Shown: piece by piece, positions 14,970 through 22,775 of the stretch
Position numbering within the stretch: position 1 is the stretch's first letter
Layout of the letters: each line of letters opens with the position of its first letter
Assembly: GCA_964514415.1 (NCBI GenBank)
Contig: CAZEQL010000009.1
Coordinates: 1-30,251 of the forward strand
DNA length: 30,251 nt
Origin: CAZEQL01 sp964514415
GTDB lineage: Bacteria > Chloroflexota > Dehalococcoidia > GIF9 > AB-539-J10
Direction: 5' to 3'
The notes under the pieces: model-generated
Told to the model about the DNA's origin: nothing
Databases searched by the model: none
The model's input: only the letters and a program-made list of their open reading frames with translations
Program-made: the position numbers and the translations under genes

Positions 14970-16415
14970 CTAAATACCTGTTATCCTTTTGCCTTCATCC
15001 AGCAGGTTTCTTACCTCTTCCATGCTTCCAGCTTCGGCATAAATGCGAACCAGTGGCTCTGTACCAGAAAAGCGAATAAGCAACCATGACTCATCAGCAA
15101 GGAAGAACCGAAACCCATCGGTGGTATCGGCTTTGGTCACCTTGATGCCTGCTATAGTGTCCGGGGATGCAGAAGCGAGGCGGTTCATAATTGCCTGGCG
15201 CTGGCTCTTGGAAATATGAGCGTCAATACGGTCATAATAGTGAGGCCCAACTTTGCTATAGAGATAGTCCAGTAATTGAGACGGCGTTTTGCCCATCTTT
15301 ACCATAAAGTCGAGGAAATAAAGCCCGGCGAGGATAGCATCTCTCTCGGGAATATGGCCACGGAAGCCATAGCCACCACTTTCCTCACCACCAATGAAGG
15401 CATTTTCGCGTATCATCAAAGGGGCAACCCACTTAAAACCCACGGGCGTTTCGTAGACGGGAACACCAAAAATCTCCCCTAAACGGGAGAGCATATTGGT
15501 GGAAGTCAGTGTTTTGACTATGGCACCTTGCTCCCCCCAAATTTCCAGGAAGTAAAGACACAGCAAGGCGAAGACCTGATGCTGATTGAGAAAGTTTCCG
15601 TTCTCATCTATGATGCCAATGCGGTCGGAATCGCCATCGGTGGCAAACCCAATGTCTGCCTTCTGCTCCACAACCAATTGGGAGAGCCTGACCAGGTTTT
15701 TGGCAATTGGCTCTGGCTGGATTCCGGGGAATAAGGGATTTCTTTCAGCGTTAATTTCGGTAACTTTGCTATTCCCATCCTGAAGCAGCGTCTTAAAATA
15801 CCCAGAGCCGGCACCGTACATGGAATCAACAATTACATTTAATTCATGGCAGCGTAGCTCTTCTACATCAACAAGCAGGTTTAAGTGTCTGAAATAGGCG
15901 GGGTCAGGGTCAAGGTAATCAACGAGTCCTTTCTTTGAGGCTTTATCAATGTCTAACCTTTTTACGCTCTTCTCCGTGCCTCTTCCTTTAGCCGACGTTA
16001 GTTGATGAATGTTTTTTTCTATTTCGCCAGTGATCTCGTCTGAAGCGCTGGCGCCTTCTTGAGACTTGTATTTGAGTCCGTTCCATGAACCTGGATTGTG
16101 ACTGGCGGTGATGATAATGGCTCCAGCGGCTTTGGTTACGAGAATGGCATAGCTTACCACCGGGGTAGGGGCTGGCTTAAGGCACAGGTGGACTTTGATG
16201 CCATTGCCAGCGAGCACCTCGGCGGCAGCAGCAGCAAAATCTTCAGAGGCAAAGCGCGTGTCGTAGCCAATAACTAACCCACGTTCACTAAGCCCACTTT
16301 GCTTGAGGTAATCTGCTACCCCCTGAGCGCAGATGCGCACATTGTCGAAGGTAAAATCCTCGGCAATAATCCCCCTCCACCCATCAGTGCCAAACTTGAT
16401 TGCAGTTTCAGGCAT
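14970..16415 (-). CDS. Phosphoglucomutase/phosphomannomutase
   Basis: This alpha-D-phosphohexomutase moves the phosphate between C6 and C1 of hexose phosphates. With ATG 16415 it is 481 residues. The four signature loops are present: the phosphoserine loop TASHNPGSWNG (S105), the metal loop DGDSDR, the sugar loop GGEESGG and the phosphate-binding RFSGTEP near the C terminus. Whether glucose or mannose is preferred cannot be told. A longer frame opens at 16475, but the 20 extra residues are unlike the family. The ATG at 16415 lies about 14 nt after a predicted start at an extended -10 promoter. The isomerase gene follows without a gap. Confidence 0.95.
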   Translation of the reverse strand: MPETAIKFGTDGWRGIIAEDFTFDNVRICAQGVADYLKQSGLSERGLVIGYDTRFASEDFAAAAAEVLAGNGIKVHLCLKPAPTPVVSYAILVTKAAGAIIITASHNPGSWNGLKYKSQEGASASDEITGEIEKNIHQLTSAKGRGTEKSVKRLDIDKASKKGLVDYLDPDPAYFRHLNLLVDVEELRCHELNVIVDSMYGAGSGYFKTLLQDGNSKVTEINAERNPLFPGIQPEPIAKNLVRLSQLVVEQKADIGFATDGDSDRIGIIDENGNFLNQHQVFALLCLYFLEIWGEQGAIVKTLTSTNMLSRLGEIFGVPVYETPVGFKWVAPLMIRENAFIGGEESGGYGFRGHIPERDAILAGLYFLDFMVKMGKTPSQLLDYLYSKVGPHYYDRIDAHISKSQRQAIMNRLASASPDTIAGIKVTKADTTDGFRFFLADESWLLIRFSGTEPLVRIYAEAGSMEEVRNLLDEGKRITGI

Positions 16416-16435
16416 AATTGAACTCGCTTGCCCAA

Positions 16436-16444
16436 AGTATAGCA
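16436..16444 (-). promoter_or_regulatory. Extended -10 promoter of the mutase-isomerase operon
   Basis: On the minus strand TGCTATACT combines a -10-like TATACT (16436-16441) with the TGn extension. The first base would be about 16429, leaving a short leader of about 14 nt with no Shine-Dalgarno sequence. Confidence 0.5.
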
Positions 16445-16564
16445 GTAATTGCCATTGGTATCTATTTACCGACAAGCCTTCTTAAGGCATAGGCTGCCAC
16501 CCAACAGAAGCCACCTACCAAAAGCCCCCTTCATTTGCTCTGCCCTCCTTGCTCATATATAACG

Positions 16565-16696
16565 AGGCCATTTAACAATGTAGTTGCCCAATTTATTGGG
16601 CAATTCTGCCTGATGAATCAGGCAACTACGAAAATTTAGGGGTGAAGGACTTCCAAAATGCACAAAATTGAACGAGAAATCAAAATTAAACAGCCT
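16565..16696 (+). mobile_element. MITE-like element, copy A
   Basis: This 132-bp element has a right end TTAAACAGCCT and a diverged left end AGGCCATTTAA, which make imperfect terminal inverted repeats. TATAAC occurs on both sides (16558-16563 and 16697-16702) and may be a target duplication. Inside, GTAGTTGCC (16580-16588) pairs with GGCAACTAC (16621-16629). Nested between them are TTGCCCAA/TTGGGCAA (16584-16591, 16596-16603) and GCCTGAT/ATCAGGC (16608-16614, 16617-16623). It has no coding capacity. Copy B lies inverted at 24778-24907. Confidence 0.75.
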
Positions 16697-16764
16697 TATA
16701 ACCAAATTATAAGAACTAGAAGGAGAAAGAACAACCTTATGGATAAGAATAAATTGATGTTTAG

Positions 16765-17001
16765 CGGAGGCGAGAGCGCAGAGAAGAAGAGGCTCTCTTA
16801 GTGGTTGCTCAAATAATGAAAACCAAAATAGTGCCTTTGAGCGAGGAAATCGCCCTTTTAGCCGCTGAAATCAGCTTAAAATTCACTTTACCTATGGCTG
16901 ATGCCATCGTTTATGCTACAGCAACGAAGGAAGCTTGCCCTGTGGTGACCTCTGATGCTCATTTCAAAGAGTTAGAGGACGTGATTTATTTGGAGGCATG
17001 A
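16765..17001 (+). pseudogene. C-terminal remnant of a PIN-domain (VapC-like) toxin gene
   Basis: The frame encodes the C-terminal half of a PIN-domain ribonuclease. EEALLVVAQIMKTKIVPLSE is followed by LPMADAIVYATA, with the third conserved Asp, and TSDAHFKELEDV with the fourth. The N-terminal half with the first active-site Asp is missing, and a stop at 16762 closes the frame upstream. A GTG at 16801 could start a 66-residue protein, but it would lack half of the active site. The preceding 60 bp look like a shifted remainder of the same gene. No VapB-like antitoxin is present. The MITE-like copy A ends about 70 bp upstream, so its insertion may be linked to the loss. Confidence 0.7.
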
Positions 17002-17072
17002 GATAAATAGTCAGATACTAGTGAACAAAATGGCTTTTTGTGCAGTCATTAGATTAGTATTTTGGGCCTAAT

Positions 17073-17903
17073 CTACTTTGGGACCACACAAATCTCGATA
17101 TCGGACAATAATCTATCAATGAATCCAACAGTAGACCATGCCCACGACCATTCCGTGTAAGGGTCAAGATTGTGGTGATAGGGATTTCGTAGGTAAGAAA
17201 CCACGCCAAGCATTATTCGGTAAAAAGCAAGTTGCTTTTGTTTTTCACTACTGATGACCAATGTGGGATTTTTTGGCGATAATAGCTTGTTGACGAGATT
17301 ATCTCCAGTCTGGTCAGCGGCATTTGGAATCAGCCGAGCCAATAACTCGTGTGAGGGCTTATTCCGAAGGCGGTTTTCTAAGACCGTAGTCGCTTCTCGG
17401 ATTACACGGTCATAATTACCCGGAGCCTTCAGTAGGTCGGAACAGCGAGACCTAAGTTCATCATCCTTAATTACAAGAACAGGCGTGGGCTCCTTTGGTG
17501 GCCAAAGGCCTGCTTTAATAGTCCCTATAGCCTTATTCAATGCGGATGTAACGAGCGCTTCATAATTGCGAAAATTGTGCGGCAATTCATTGTTTCCGCC
17601 GAGCAACGAAGCGGAGAGTAAGTCCCTACGAGATAGCATCGACCTTTGCCAATCCGGTCCAAAGGCAAAAGCGGCATCACCTAAAATTTCCAAAAAACAA
17701 CTGGTTACTTTCGGTGCCTGTTGCTGAAGCTTAGTCCGAAGCTCATCGAGACGGTCACGCCGTTGGTCACCATACACTTCTTTGGCATACTCGTTAAACA
17801 TTTCAAGAAAGGATTCGAGGGTCTCCTTGATATGCTGCGCGTGTGATTGGTCGTCCACTACAATGACCTCAAGTCCGTGTGTCGTTGCAAGAGATTGTAG
17901 CAT
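17073..17903 (-). CDS. HEPN-type protein, Ymh/TIGR02391-like
   Basis: The C-terminal ~130 residues of this 276-residue protein resemble the TIGR02391 (Ymh, Abi-like) domain. A helical part with VLENRLRNK is followed by a Gly-Asp-x-L-V-x2-L segment and then VSYLRNPYHH (R239 to H244), an R-x4-H motif of the kind used by HEPN ribonucleases. The N-terminal ~140 residues are helical, with no motif I know. TIGR02391 proteins are often found in defence or mobile regions, and RNA cleavage is a fair inference but unproven here. There is no partner nucleotidyltransferase or restriction gene next to it. The ATG at 17903 has no strong ribosome binding site. It sits in the accessory island with other broken or unknown genes. 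Confidence 0.7.
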   Translation of the reverse strand: MLQSLATTHGLEVIVVDDQSHAQHIKETLESFLEMFNEYAKEVYGDQRRDRLDELRTKLQQQAPKVTSCFLEILGDAAFAFGPDWQRSMLSRRDLLSASLLGGNNELPHNFRNYEALVTSALNKAIGTIKAGLWPPKEPTPVLVIKDDELRSRCSDLLKAPGNYDRVIREATTVLENRLRNKPSHELLARLIPNAADQTGDNLVNKLLSPKNPTLVISSEKQKQLAFYRIMLGVVSYLRNPYHHNLDPYTEWSWAWSTVGFIDRLLSDIEICVVPK

Positions 17904-17980
17904 TAAAGGTCACTACCTACAACTGACTGTCTTACTGCCAAGGGGGTAATTAATCCGAGGTCAGGGGTAGCAATTTCTTT

Positions 17981-18050
17981 TGAGAATTGGGGTGGAAAAT
18001 TACGGTGAGAATTTTATGCTAAAACTGGCAATTTACCGTGAGAATTGACA
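17981..18050. repeat. Repeat array resembling an IS21-family end
   Basis: TGAGAATT occurs three times (17981-17988, 18006-18013, 18039-18046), the last two inside longer A/T-A-C-C/G-G-TGAGAATT units. Read on the minus strand the block starts TGTCAATTCTCACGG and contains a GCCAGTTTTAGCAT stretch. IS21-family ends carry several such repeats starting with TGT. No transposase (istA/istB) is present, so at most this is a relic end. Confidence 0.35.
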
Positions 18051-18102
18051 ATTACAACGACGCTAGCGAACGATGATAGGGATGCCCCAAAATAGCTGAA
18101 GC

Positions 18103-18918
18103 TTATTCAGTGGCAAGAGAAAATCTTTTCTTAAGTTCATCCTTATAATAACGCTTCAAATATAACAAAAATTCTACCGAGTTCAATTCATCGGTGTGTA
18201 GCCATTCCTGTGATTCCATCAACTTGCGATACAGTAGTTCTCCTTCTGTTCGCTCCACAGCTTTTGGTTCGACGTAAAGCCCGTCGGCTGATGGAAAGAA
18301 ATAATTGACGACATCAGGATAGCCTGCTATAAACCAATCACTCTCTATACCGCCGAAAATAAGTGGCAAATGAATTTTAGCACAGCTAATTCTTGCGACT
18401 AACGGGTCAACTCCTTCCATGCCTAAAAATTCTCGCATCGCTTGAGTGTAGCCCCCCCCTCCTTTTAGGAATTCCATATTTTTTGCCCATCGAGCTATAT
18501 CGATATTGTCTTCCAACAAGGTTTGCAACACTTGTTCCCTGAGGTCAGACCTAAGCAGACCTCCCAGGTATTCTCTTATGACTTTCTTTTCTTCTCCAGT
18601 ATTCATACGGGCAAGGCTCTTGTCAATAAGTCGCAGAACCACCAAGATTCCTAATAAGCTATGAAAAGAGCACCCCCAAGCGATATGCTCACCCATACCC
18701 ATCTCATCCACCAAATTATCAGCCTCAGACTTAACAAGCTCCCAAATCGACTCACTTAAAGCACTATCCTCAGGCCGCATTAAACCAGCACAAATGCAAT
18801 CGAACGCCAGTTTCGGCGAACCACTAAACTGCCTGAGGCACCCATCCATCAACCTTTCAATCTCAGGCCAATCCTCCTTAATTGAACTCGTCACAATATC
18901 CACTGTTATTTCCGGCAA
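18103..18918 (-). CDS. Hypothetical protein with unusual start region
   Basis: I do not recognise this 271-residue protein. It is acidic and largely helical, with no membrane segment, signal peptide or clear catalytic motif. A GGGG run at about 152-155 and many Trp and Tyr residues in the C-terminal half are its visible marks. The first usual start codon is a TTG at 18918. A perfect AGGAGG (18937-18942) lies 18 nt before that TTG but exactly 6 nt before an in-frame ATA at 18930-18928. The true start may therefore be four codons earlier on a non-standard codon, or an ATG may have mutated. It belongs to the same accessory island as the HEPN gene and is on the same strand. Confidence 0.65.
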   Translation of the reverse strand: MPEITVDIVTSSIKEDWPEIERLMDGCLRQFSGSPKLAFDCICAGLMRPEDSALSESIWELVKSEADNLVDEMGMGEHIAWGCSFHSLLGILVVLRLIDKSLARMNTGEEKKVIREYLGGLLRSDLREQVLQTLLEDNIDIARWAKNMEFLKGGGGYTQAMREFLGMEGVDPLVARISCAKIHLPLIFGGIESDWFIAGYPDVVNYFFPSADGLYVEPKAVERTEGELLYRKLMESQEWLHTDELNSVEFLLYLKRYYKDELKKRFSLATE

Positions 18919-19167
18919 ATTCTCAAATATAGATCACCTCCTGACTCGGCATAATCTACTTTCACCAACCACCAGACTCACGCCACCGCTTACGCTTCCC
19001 AACCTGTATTAAATCTTTGCCGCCCCACACAATATTACTCCAAGGACTCTCTCAGTGACAAGCCTGTTTCAAGCTCAAGAATACCCCACTTGCTGAACGT
19101 TCTGACGAATTGTTTAGTTAGGATGTGGTGCTAAAAGGACTCTCAATTTGTTTTGGCTTTCGCGCTT

Positions 19168-20379
19168 CTACAACCCCGCTTCTTCTCTCAACATCTCGGC
19201 TTTATCTGTTTTCTCCCAGGGGAGGTCGAGATCCTCTCTGCCGAAGTGTCCGTAAGTGGCAGTCTGGCGGTAAATGGGGCGGCGCAAGTTCAAGGTCTTT
19301 ATGATAGCTTCGGGACGGAAGTCGAAGTGCTTGTTAATTAGCTTCAGTATAACTTCGTCGGGAACTTTCCCCGTGCCGAATGTCTCTATAGAGAATGATA
19401 AGGGATGAGCCTTTCCAATAGTATAGGCAACTTGAAGCTCAATGTAATCGGCAAGCCCAGCGGCTACTACATTTTTAGCAGTATACCTGGCCATGTAAGC
19501 AGCAGAACGGTCTACTTTAGTCGGGTCTTTACCTGAAAAGCAGCCTCCACCATGGCGGCAGGCACTGCCGTAGGTATCAGCTATTATTTTACGTCCCGTG
19601 AAGCCGGTATCACTCACGGGCCCGCCGATAACGAACTGTCCTGCGCTGTTGATATAAAATTTAGTCTCATTATCTATTAAATTGGCGGGAATGACTTTCC
19701 TGATTACTTGCTCTATCAGATCATGTTCAATGACATCACGTTTTACCCCAGGGTCATGTTGAGCGCCAAGAACAACGCAGACGACTCTCTTTGGCACACC
19801 ATGGCTGTACTCAATAGTCACCTGAGATTTACCATCAGGGCGGAGATAAGGTACGATTTTATCTTTCCTCACCCGAGCTAGACGCTGACATAGCTTGTGC
19901 GCTAGCGCAATAGGCAAAGGCATAAGCTCAGGTGTCTCATTGCAGGCAAAGCCAGCCATCATTCCCTGGTCACCAGCACCGGTTTTGTCCATGATTTCGC
20001 TGGTTGCTTCCCCCATTCTCATCTCTAGGGATTGGTTAACACCAGCGGCGATATCACTAGATTGCCCCTTAATAGTGGTGAGTACGCCACAGCTCTGGTA
20101 ATCAAAGCCATATTCAGGTTGGGTGTAACCTGCTTCTTTGATTACCTGACGCACAATATCTGGAACCTCCACATAGCAATCGCAGGTAATCTCACCCATG
20201 ACCACTATTACCCCCACGGTGACAGAAACTTCACAGGCAACATGGGCAAAGGGGTCTTTGGCTAATATGGCATCGAGGATGGCATCGGAGATTTGGTCGC
20301 ATAATTTATCGGGATGCCCCTCTGTGACGGACTCCGACGTGGCTAAATATAAATCTAAGTGATTAAAGCTGTTTGGCAT
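19168..20379 (-). CDS. metK: S-adenosylmethionine synthetase
   Basis: MetK makes S-adenosylmethionine from methionine and ATP. The 403-residue protein has the full three-domain bacterial length and all hallmark blocks: TSESVTEGHPDKLCDQISDA (14-33), the GAGDQGMM hexapeptide region, the GGxFSGKDPTKVDRSAAY loop (here HGGGCFSGKDPTKVDRSAAY), and a C-terminal YGHFGRED. The start ATG at 20379 is preceded by AAGGGGGT. It lies 233 bp after ahcY on the same strand, separated by two kinds of repeat, so it may or may not share a transcript. No SAM riboswitch was found upstream. With ahcY it covers synthesis of the methyl donor and removal of its product. Confidence 0.97.
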   Translation of the reverse strand: MPNSFNHLDLYLATSESVTEGHPDKLCDQISDAILDAILAKDPFAHVACEVSVTVGVIVVMGEITCDCYVEVPDIVRQVIKEAGYTQPEYGFDYQSCGVLTTIKGQSSDIAAGVNQSLEMRMGEATSEIMDKTGAGDQGMMAGFACNETPELMPLPIALAHKLCQRLARVRKDKIVPYLRPDGKSQVTIEYSHGVPKRVVCVVLGAQHDPGVKRDVIEHDLIEQVIRKVIPANLIDNETKFYINSAGQFVIGGPVSDTGFTGRKIIADTYGSACRHGGGCFSGKDPTKVDRSAAYMARYTAKNVVAAGLADYIELQVAYTIGKAHPLSFSIETFGTGKVPDEVILKLINKHFDFRPEAIIKTLNLRRPIYRQTATYGHFGREDLDLPWEKTDKAEMLREEAGL

Positions 20380-20454
20380 TTTTACCCCCTTCAGGGAAAT
20401 TCTAATTTCGAATCTCTAAACAAATTCAAAATCCAAAGTAACTATTTACCCACT

Positions 20455-20517
20455 GTCATTCTGAGGGAGCGCAGTGACCAAAGAATCTTGGAGACCCTTC
20501 GCCTCGCTCAGGGTGAC
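20455..20517. repeat. Dispersed GTCATTCTGAG-type intergenic repeat
   Basis: GTCATTCTGAG (20455-20465) at one end and the imperfect complement CTCAGGGTGAC at the other bracket a segment containing AAGAATCTTGGAGA. This is the intergenic repeat found in many bacterial genomes that is built on GTCATTCTGAGxGxGCG/AAGAATC and its reverse complement. It lies between ahcY and metK. Confidence 0.6.
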
Positions 20518-20576
20518 ACAGGGAATGACTAAACAGGTACAATTCAAATTTCAAACTTTTTATTTTTGTTCCGTAC

Positions 20577-20608
20577 TTTTGCATTTTGCATTTTGCATTT
20601 TGCATTTT
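20577..20608. repeat. Tandem TTTTGCA heptamer
   Basis: Four perfect head-to-tail copies of TTTTGCA plus a partial fifth (TTTT) fill 32 bp. The array lies 4 bp past the ahcY stop codon. A count that is not a multiple of three and a non-coding place fit slipped-strand variation. Confidence 0.9.
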
Positions 20609-20612
20609 AGAT

Positions 20613-21875
20613 TTACGTTCCCGACTCCCAGCTTCCCAGGTAGTTTTTCTGTTCCTGAGTCAGGGAGTCGATTTTAATGTTCATGGAAGCCAGCTTCAAC
20701 CTGCCTACCTCCTTGTCGATTTCCTCAGGCACAGGATAAACATCAGGCTTGAGCTTTCCTCTTTCCTTCGCCAGATATTCTACGCATAGAGCTTGATTAG
20801 CAAAGCTCATATCCATAACGCTGGCGGGATGTCCTTCGGCAGCAGCCAGGTTAATAAGCCTACCCTCGCCCAGTAAGTGGATACGCCTCCCATCCACCAT
20901 AGTATATTCGTCAACAAAGGGGCGTACCCGCCTTTTCGATTTTGCCAGGCTTTCCAGCGCCGGTACATTTATCTCCACGTTGAAATGACCGCTGTTGGCC
21001 AGGATAGCTCCATCCCTCATATGCATGAAGTGCGTTTTATCCAGCACGCTGGCATCCCCGGTGGCAGTGATGAAAACCTCTCCTATCTCACAGGCATCGA
21101 CTAAAGGCATAACCTGGTAACCATCCATGACTGCCTCCAGAGCTGGGATAGGATTGACCTCGGTAACGATAACCCTTGCTCCCAGTCCCTGAGCGCGCCT
21201 GGCTATTCCTTTACTACACCAGCCATAACCGCAGACGACCACCTTCCTCCCCGCCCATAATATGTTGGTGGCTCTGGTAATGCCATCGATGGTGCTCTGA
21301 CCCGTACCATAGCGATTATCGAAGAAATGTTTGGTTTGGGCGTCATTTACTGCGATGACGGGATAGTTCAACTTTCCTGCACCCGCCATGTTTCTCAGCC
21401 TGATAACTCCCGTGGTGGTCTCCTCGGTGCCGCCGATGACGTCGCTAGTGAGTTCGGTATATTCCTTGTGAAGGGTGGAGACCAAATCAGCACCATCGTC
21501 CAGCGTAATCTGCGGCTTATGCTCTATGGCAGTGATGATGTGCCGATAATAGGTTTCATTGTTTTCTCCCTTTATGGCGTTGACAGGAATGTCATGTTCA
21601 ATTAAGGCGGCTGCCACATCGTCCTGCGTGCTCAGAGGATTGGAGGCACACACAACTAAATCAGCCCCGCCTTCCCTCAACGTTAAAGCCAGATTGGCCG
21701 TCTCCGTGGTGACGTGCAGGCAGGCGGAAATCCGGATTCCTGCCAGTGGTTTTTCCTTGGCAAATCTTTGCTGTATTGACTTTATTACTGGCATTTCCTT
21801 GCCAGCCCATTCGATGCGAAGCTTGCCTTCTTCAGCCAGCGAGGGATCTTTGATATCGTAGTTTTTCATCTTCAT
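20613..21875 (-). CDS. ahcY: Adenosylhomocysteinase
   Basis: AhcY splits S-adenosylhomocysteine into adenosine and homocysteine using bound NAD. With ATG 21875 the protein is 420 residues, the short form typical of archaea and Thermotoga that lacks the ~40-residue insertion of many bacterial enzymes. The visible blocks are KDPSLAEEGKLRIEWA at the start, HVTTETANLA, the CASNPLSTQDDVAAAL block, the TGQSTIDGI stretch, the NAD-binding VVCGYGWCSKGIA, and HPASVMDMSFANQ near the end. A longer frame opens at a TTG at 21929, but the extra residues overlap the PHP gene and do not fit the family. It follows the PHP gene by 31 nt and precedes metK. Confidence 0.95.
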   Translation of the reverse strand: MKMKNYDIKDPSLAEEGKLRIEWAGKEMPVIKSIQQRFAKEKPLAGIRISACLHVTTETANLALTLREGGADLVVCASNPLSTQDDVAAALIEHDIPVNAIKGENNETYYRHIITAIEHKPQITLDDGADLVSTLHKEYTELTSDVIGGTEETTTGVIRLRNMAGAGKLNYPVIAVNDAQTKHFFDNRYGTGQSTIDGITRATNILWAGRKVVVCGYGWCSKGIARRAQGLGARVIVTEVNPIPALEAVMDGYQVMPLVDACEIGEVFITATGDASVLDKTHFMHMRDGAILANSGHFNVEINVPALESLAKSKRRVRPFVDEYTMVDGRRIHLLGEGRLINLAAAEGHPASVMDMSFANQALCVEYLAKERGKLKPDVYPVPEEIDKEVGRLKLASMNIKIDSLTQEQKNYLGSWESGT

Positions 21876-21906
21876 AGCTTGTTTTAGATTATCTCCTTCG
21901 TTTTGC

Positions 21907-22773
21907 CTATCGTTCAAACTGCCCAGCAACCCAATCAGGTATGTTCACCGTGCCCATAATAATCGGTTTCTGGTGACAATCGCTGCCCCCTGTCATGACT
22001 AGGCTATGCTTACTGGCGAACTCGATGTAGTGTGCTGTGGTCTTCTCGTCGTGCCTTGAATGCCAGCACTCGACACCATCGACGTATTCTAGCATATATT
22101 TCCCTATAATCTTAGTTTGCTCATCTAAATCATGCGTTATGCTAGCCAGGGATACTCCATTAGGGTCATTGGGGTGTGCATGTACCAGTATACCGCCGGC
22201 GTTTCTGAGAAGACTTGACGCTTCGGCAAGCGATAGCGGATACTTGGGGATATCACACTTGACCAGATACCTGTCGAAAGCTTCATGCATATTCTGCACA
22301 ATTCCCTTCTCTATCAAATAGTTAGCTATGTGGGGTCGTCCGAACGCACCGTTAACACTGTCCTGTATATTATTGATATCCTTCTCAGTTAACCTTTCAA
22401 CGCCCTCTTTATCAAACTCGGCATTCAGTTTCTCTAGAATCTGGTATGCCCTTCTTTCCCTGTGTGCTTTTATCAATTGAAGCTTGCTCTTTAATTCTGG
22501 ATTATTGATATCAAATTGGTATCCCAGAAAGTCCAGGGAAGCGTCTTTATCCTCTTCAGAGTAATGGAACGTTACGTTTAATTCCACCCCCGTGATGTAA
22601 GATATGCCATATTCCCTTGCCAGGGCGATAGCTCTTTCCTGGCAGTCTATACAATCGTGGTCGGTCGTAGACATTAAGTCGATGTTTCTTTTTTTCGCTT
22701 CCCTAAAAACCTCTTCAATGGGGAGGTTGCCATCCGAGCAGGTCTTGGTGTGGATGTGTAAATCTATTTTCAT
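21907..22773 (-). CDS. PHP-domain phosphoesterase (YciV/RNase AM-like)
   Basis: This 288-residue protein is a PHP-family metal-dependent phosphoesterase. Ligand motifs run in order: DLHIHT (H6, H8), TTDHD (D38, H39, D40), GVELN (E64), GILVHAHP in the middle, CWHSRH and GGSDCHQ near the C terminus. The layout, with an inserted helical domain between E64 and HAHP, resembles YciV. Members of that group act as nucleotide phosphatases or 5'-3' RNA exonucleases. The substrate here is open. The ATG at 22773 lies 2 nt after the stop of the P-loop gene, with AGGA close upstream, so the two are almost certainly co-expressed. A longer frame from 22806 would overlap the P-loop gene and is not needed. Confidence 0.85.
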   Translation of the reverse strand: MKIDLHIHTKTCSDGNLPIEEVFREAKKRNIDLMSTTDHDCIDCQERAIALAREYGISYITGVELNVTFHYSEEDKDASLDFLGYQFDINNPELKSKLQLIKAHRERRAYQILEKLNAEFDKEGVERLTEKDINNIQDSVNGAFGRPHIANYLIEKGIVQNMHEAFDRYLVKCDIPKYPLSLAEASSLLRNAGGILVHAHPNDPNGVSLASITHDLDEQTKIIGKYMLEYVDGVECWHSRHDEKTTAHYIEFASKHSLVMTGGSDCHQKPIIMGTVNIPDWVAGQFER

Positions 22774-22775
22774 TC

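Noticed and set aside
15276..15783. Several plus-strand frames of 60-70 codons inside the mutase region
   Set aside because: They are shadows of the minus-strand phosphohexomutase, whose motifs are fully conserved.
20577..20608. Short tandem array as a CRISPR
   Set aside because: Units are 7 bp with no spacers, so it is a simple tandem repeat.
20380..20612. Possible SAM or SAH riboswitch before metK
   Set aside because: The spacer holds only a dispersed repeat and a heptamer array. No SAM-I, SAM-II or SAH switch core was recognisable, and no such core was seen before ahcY either.
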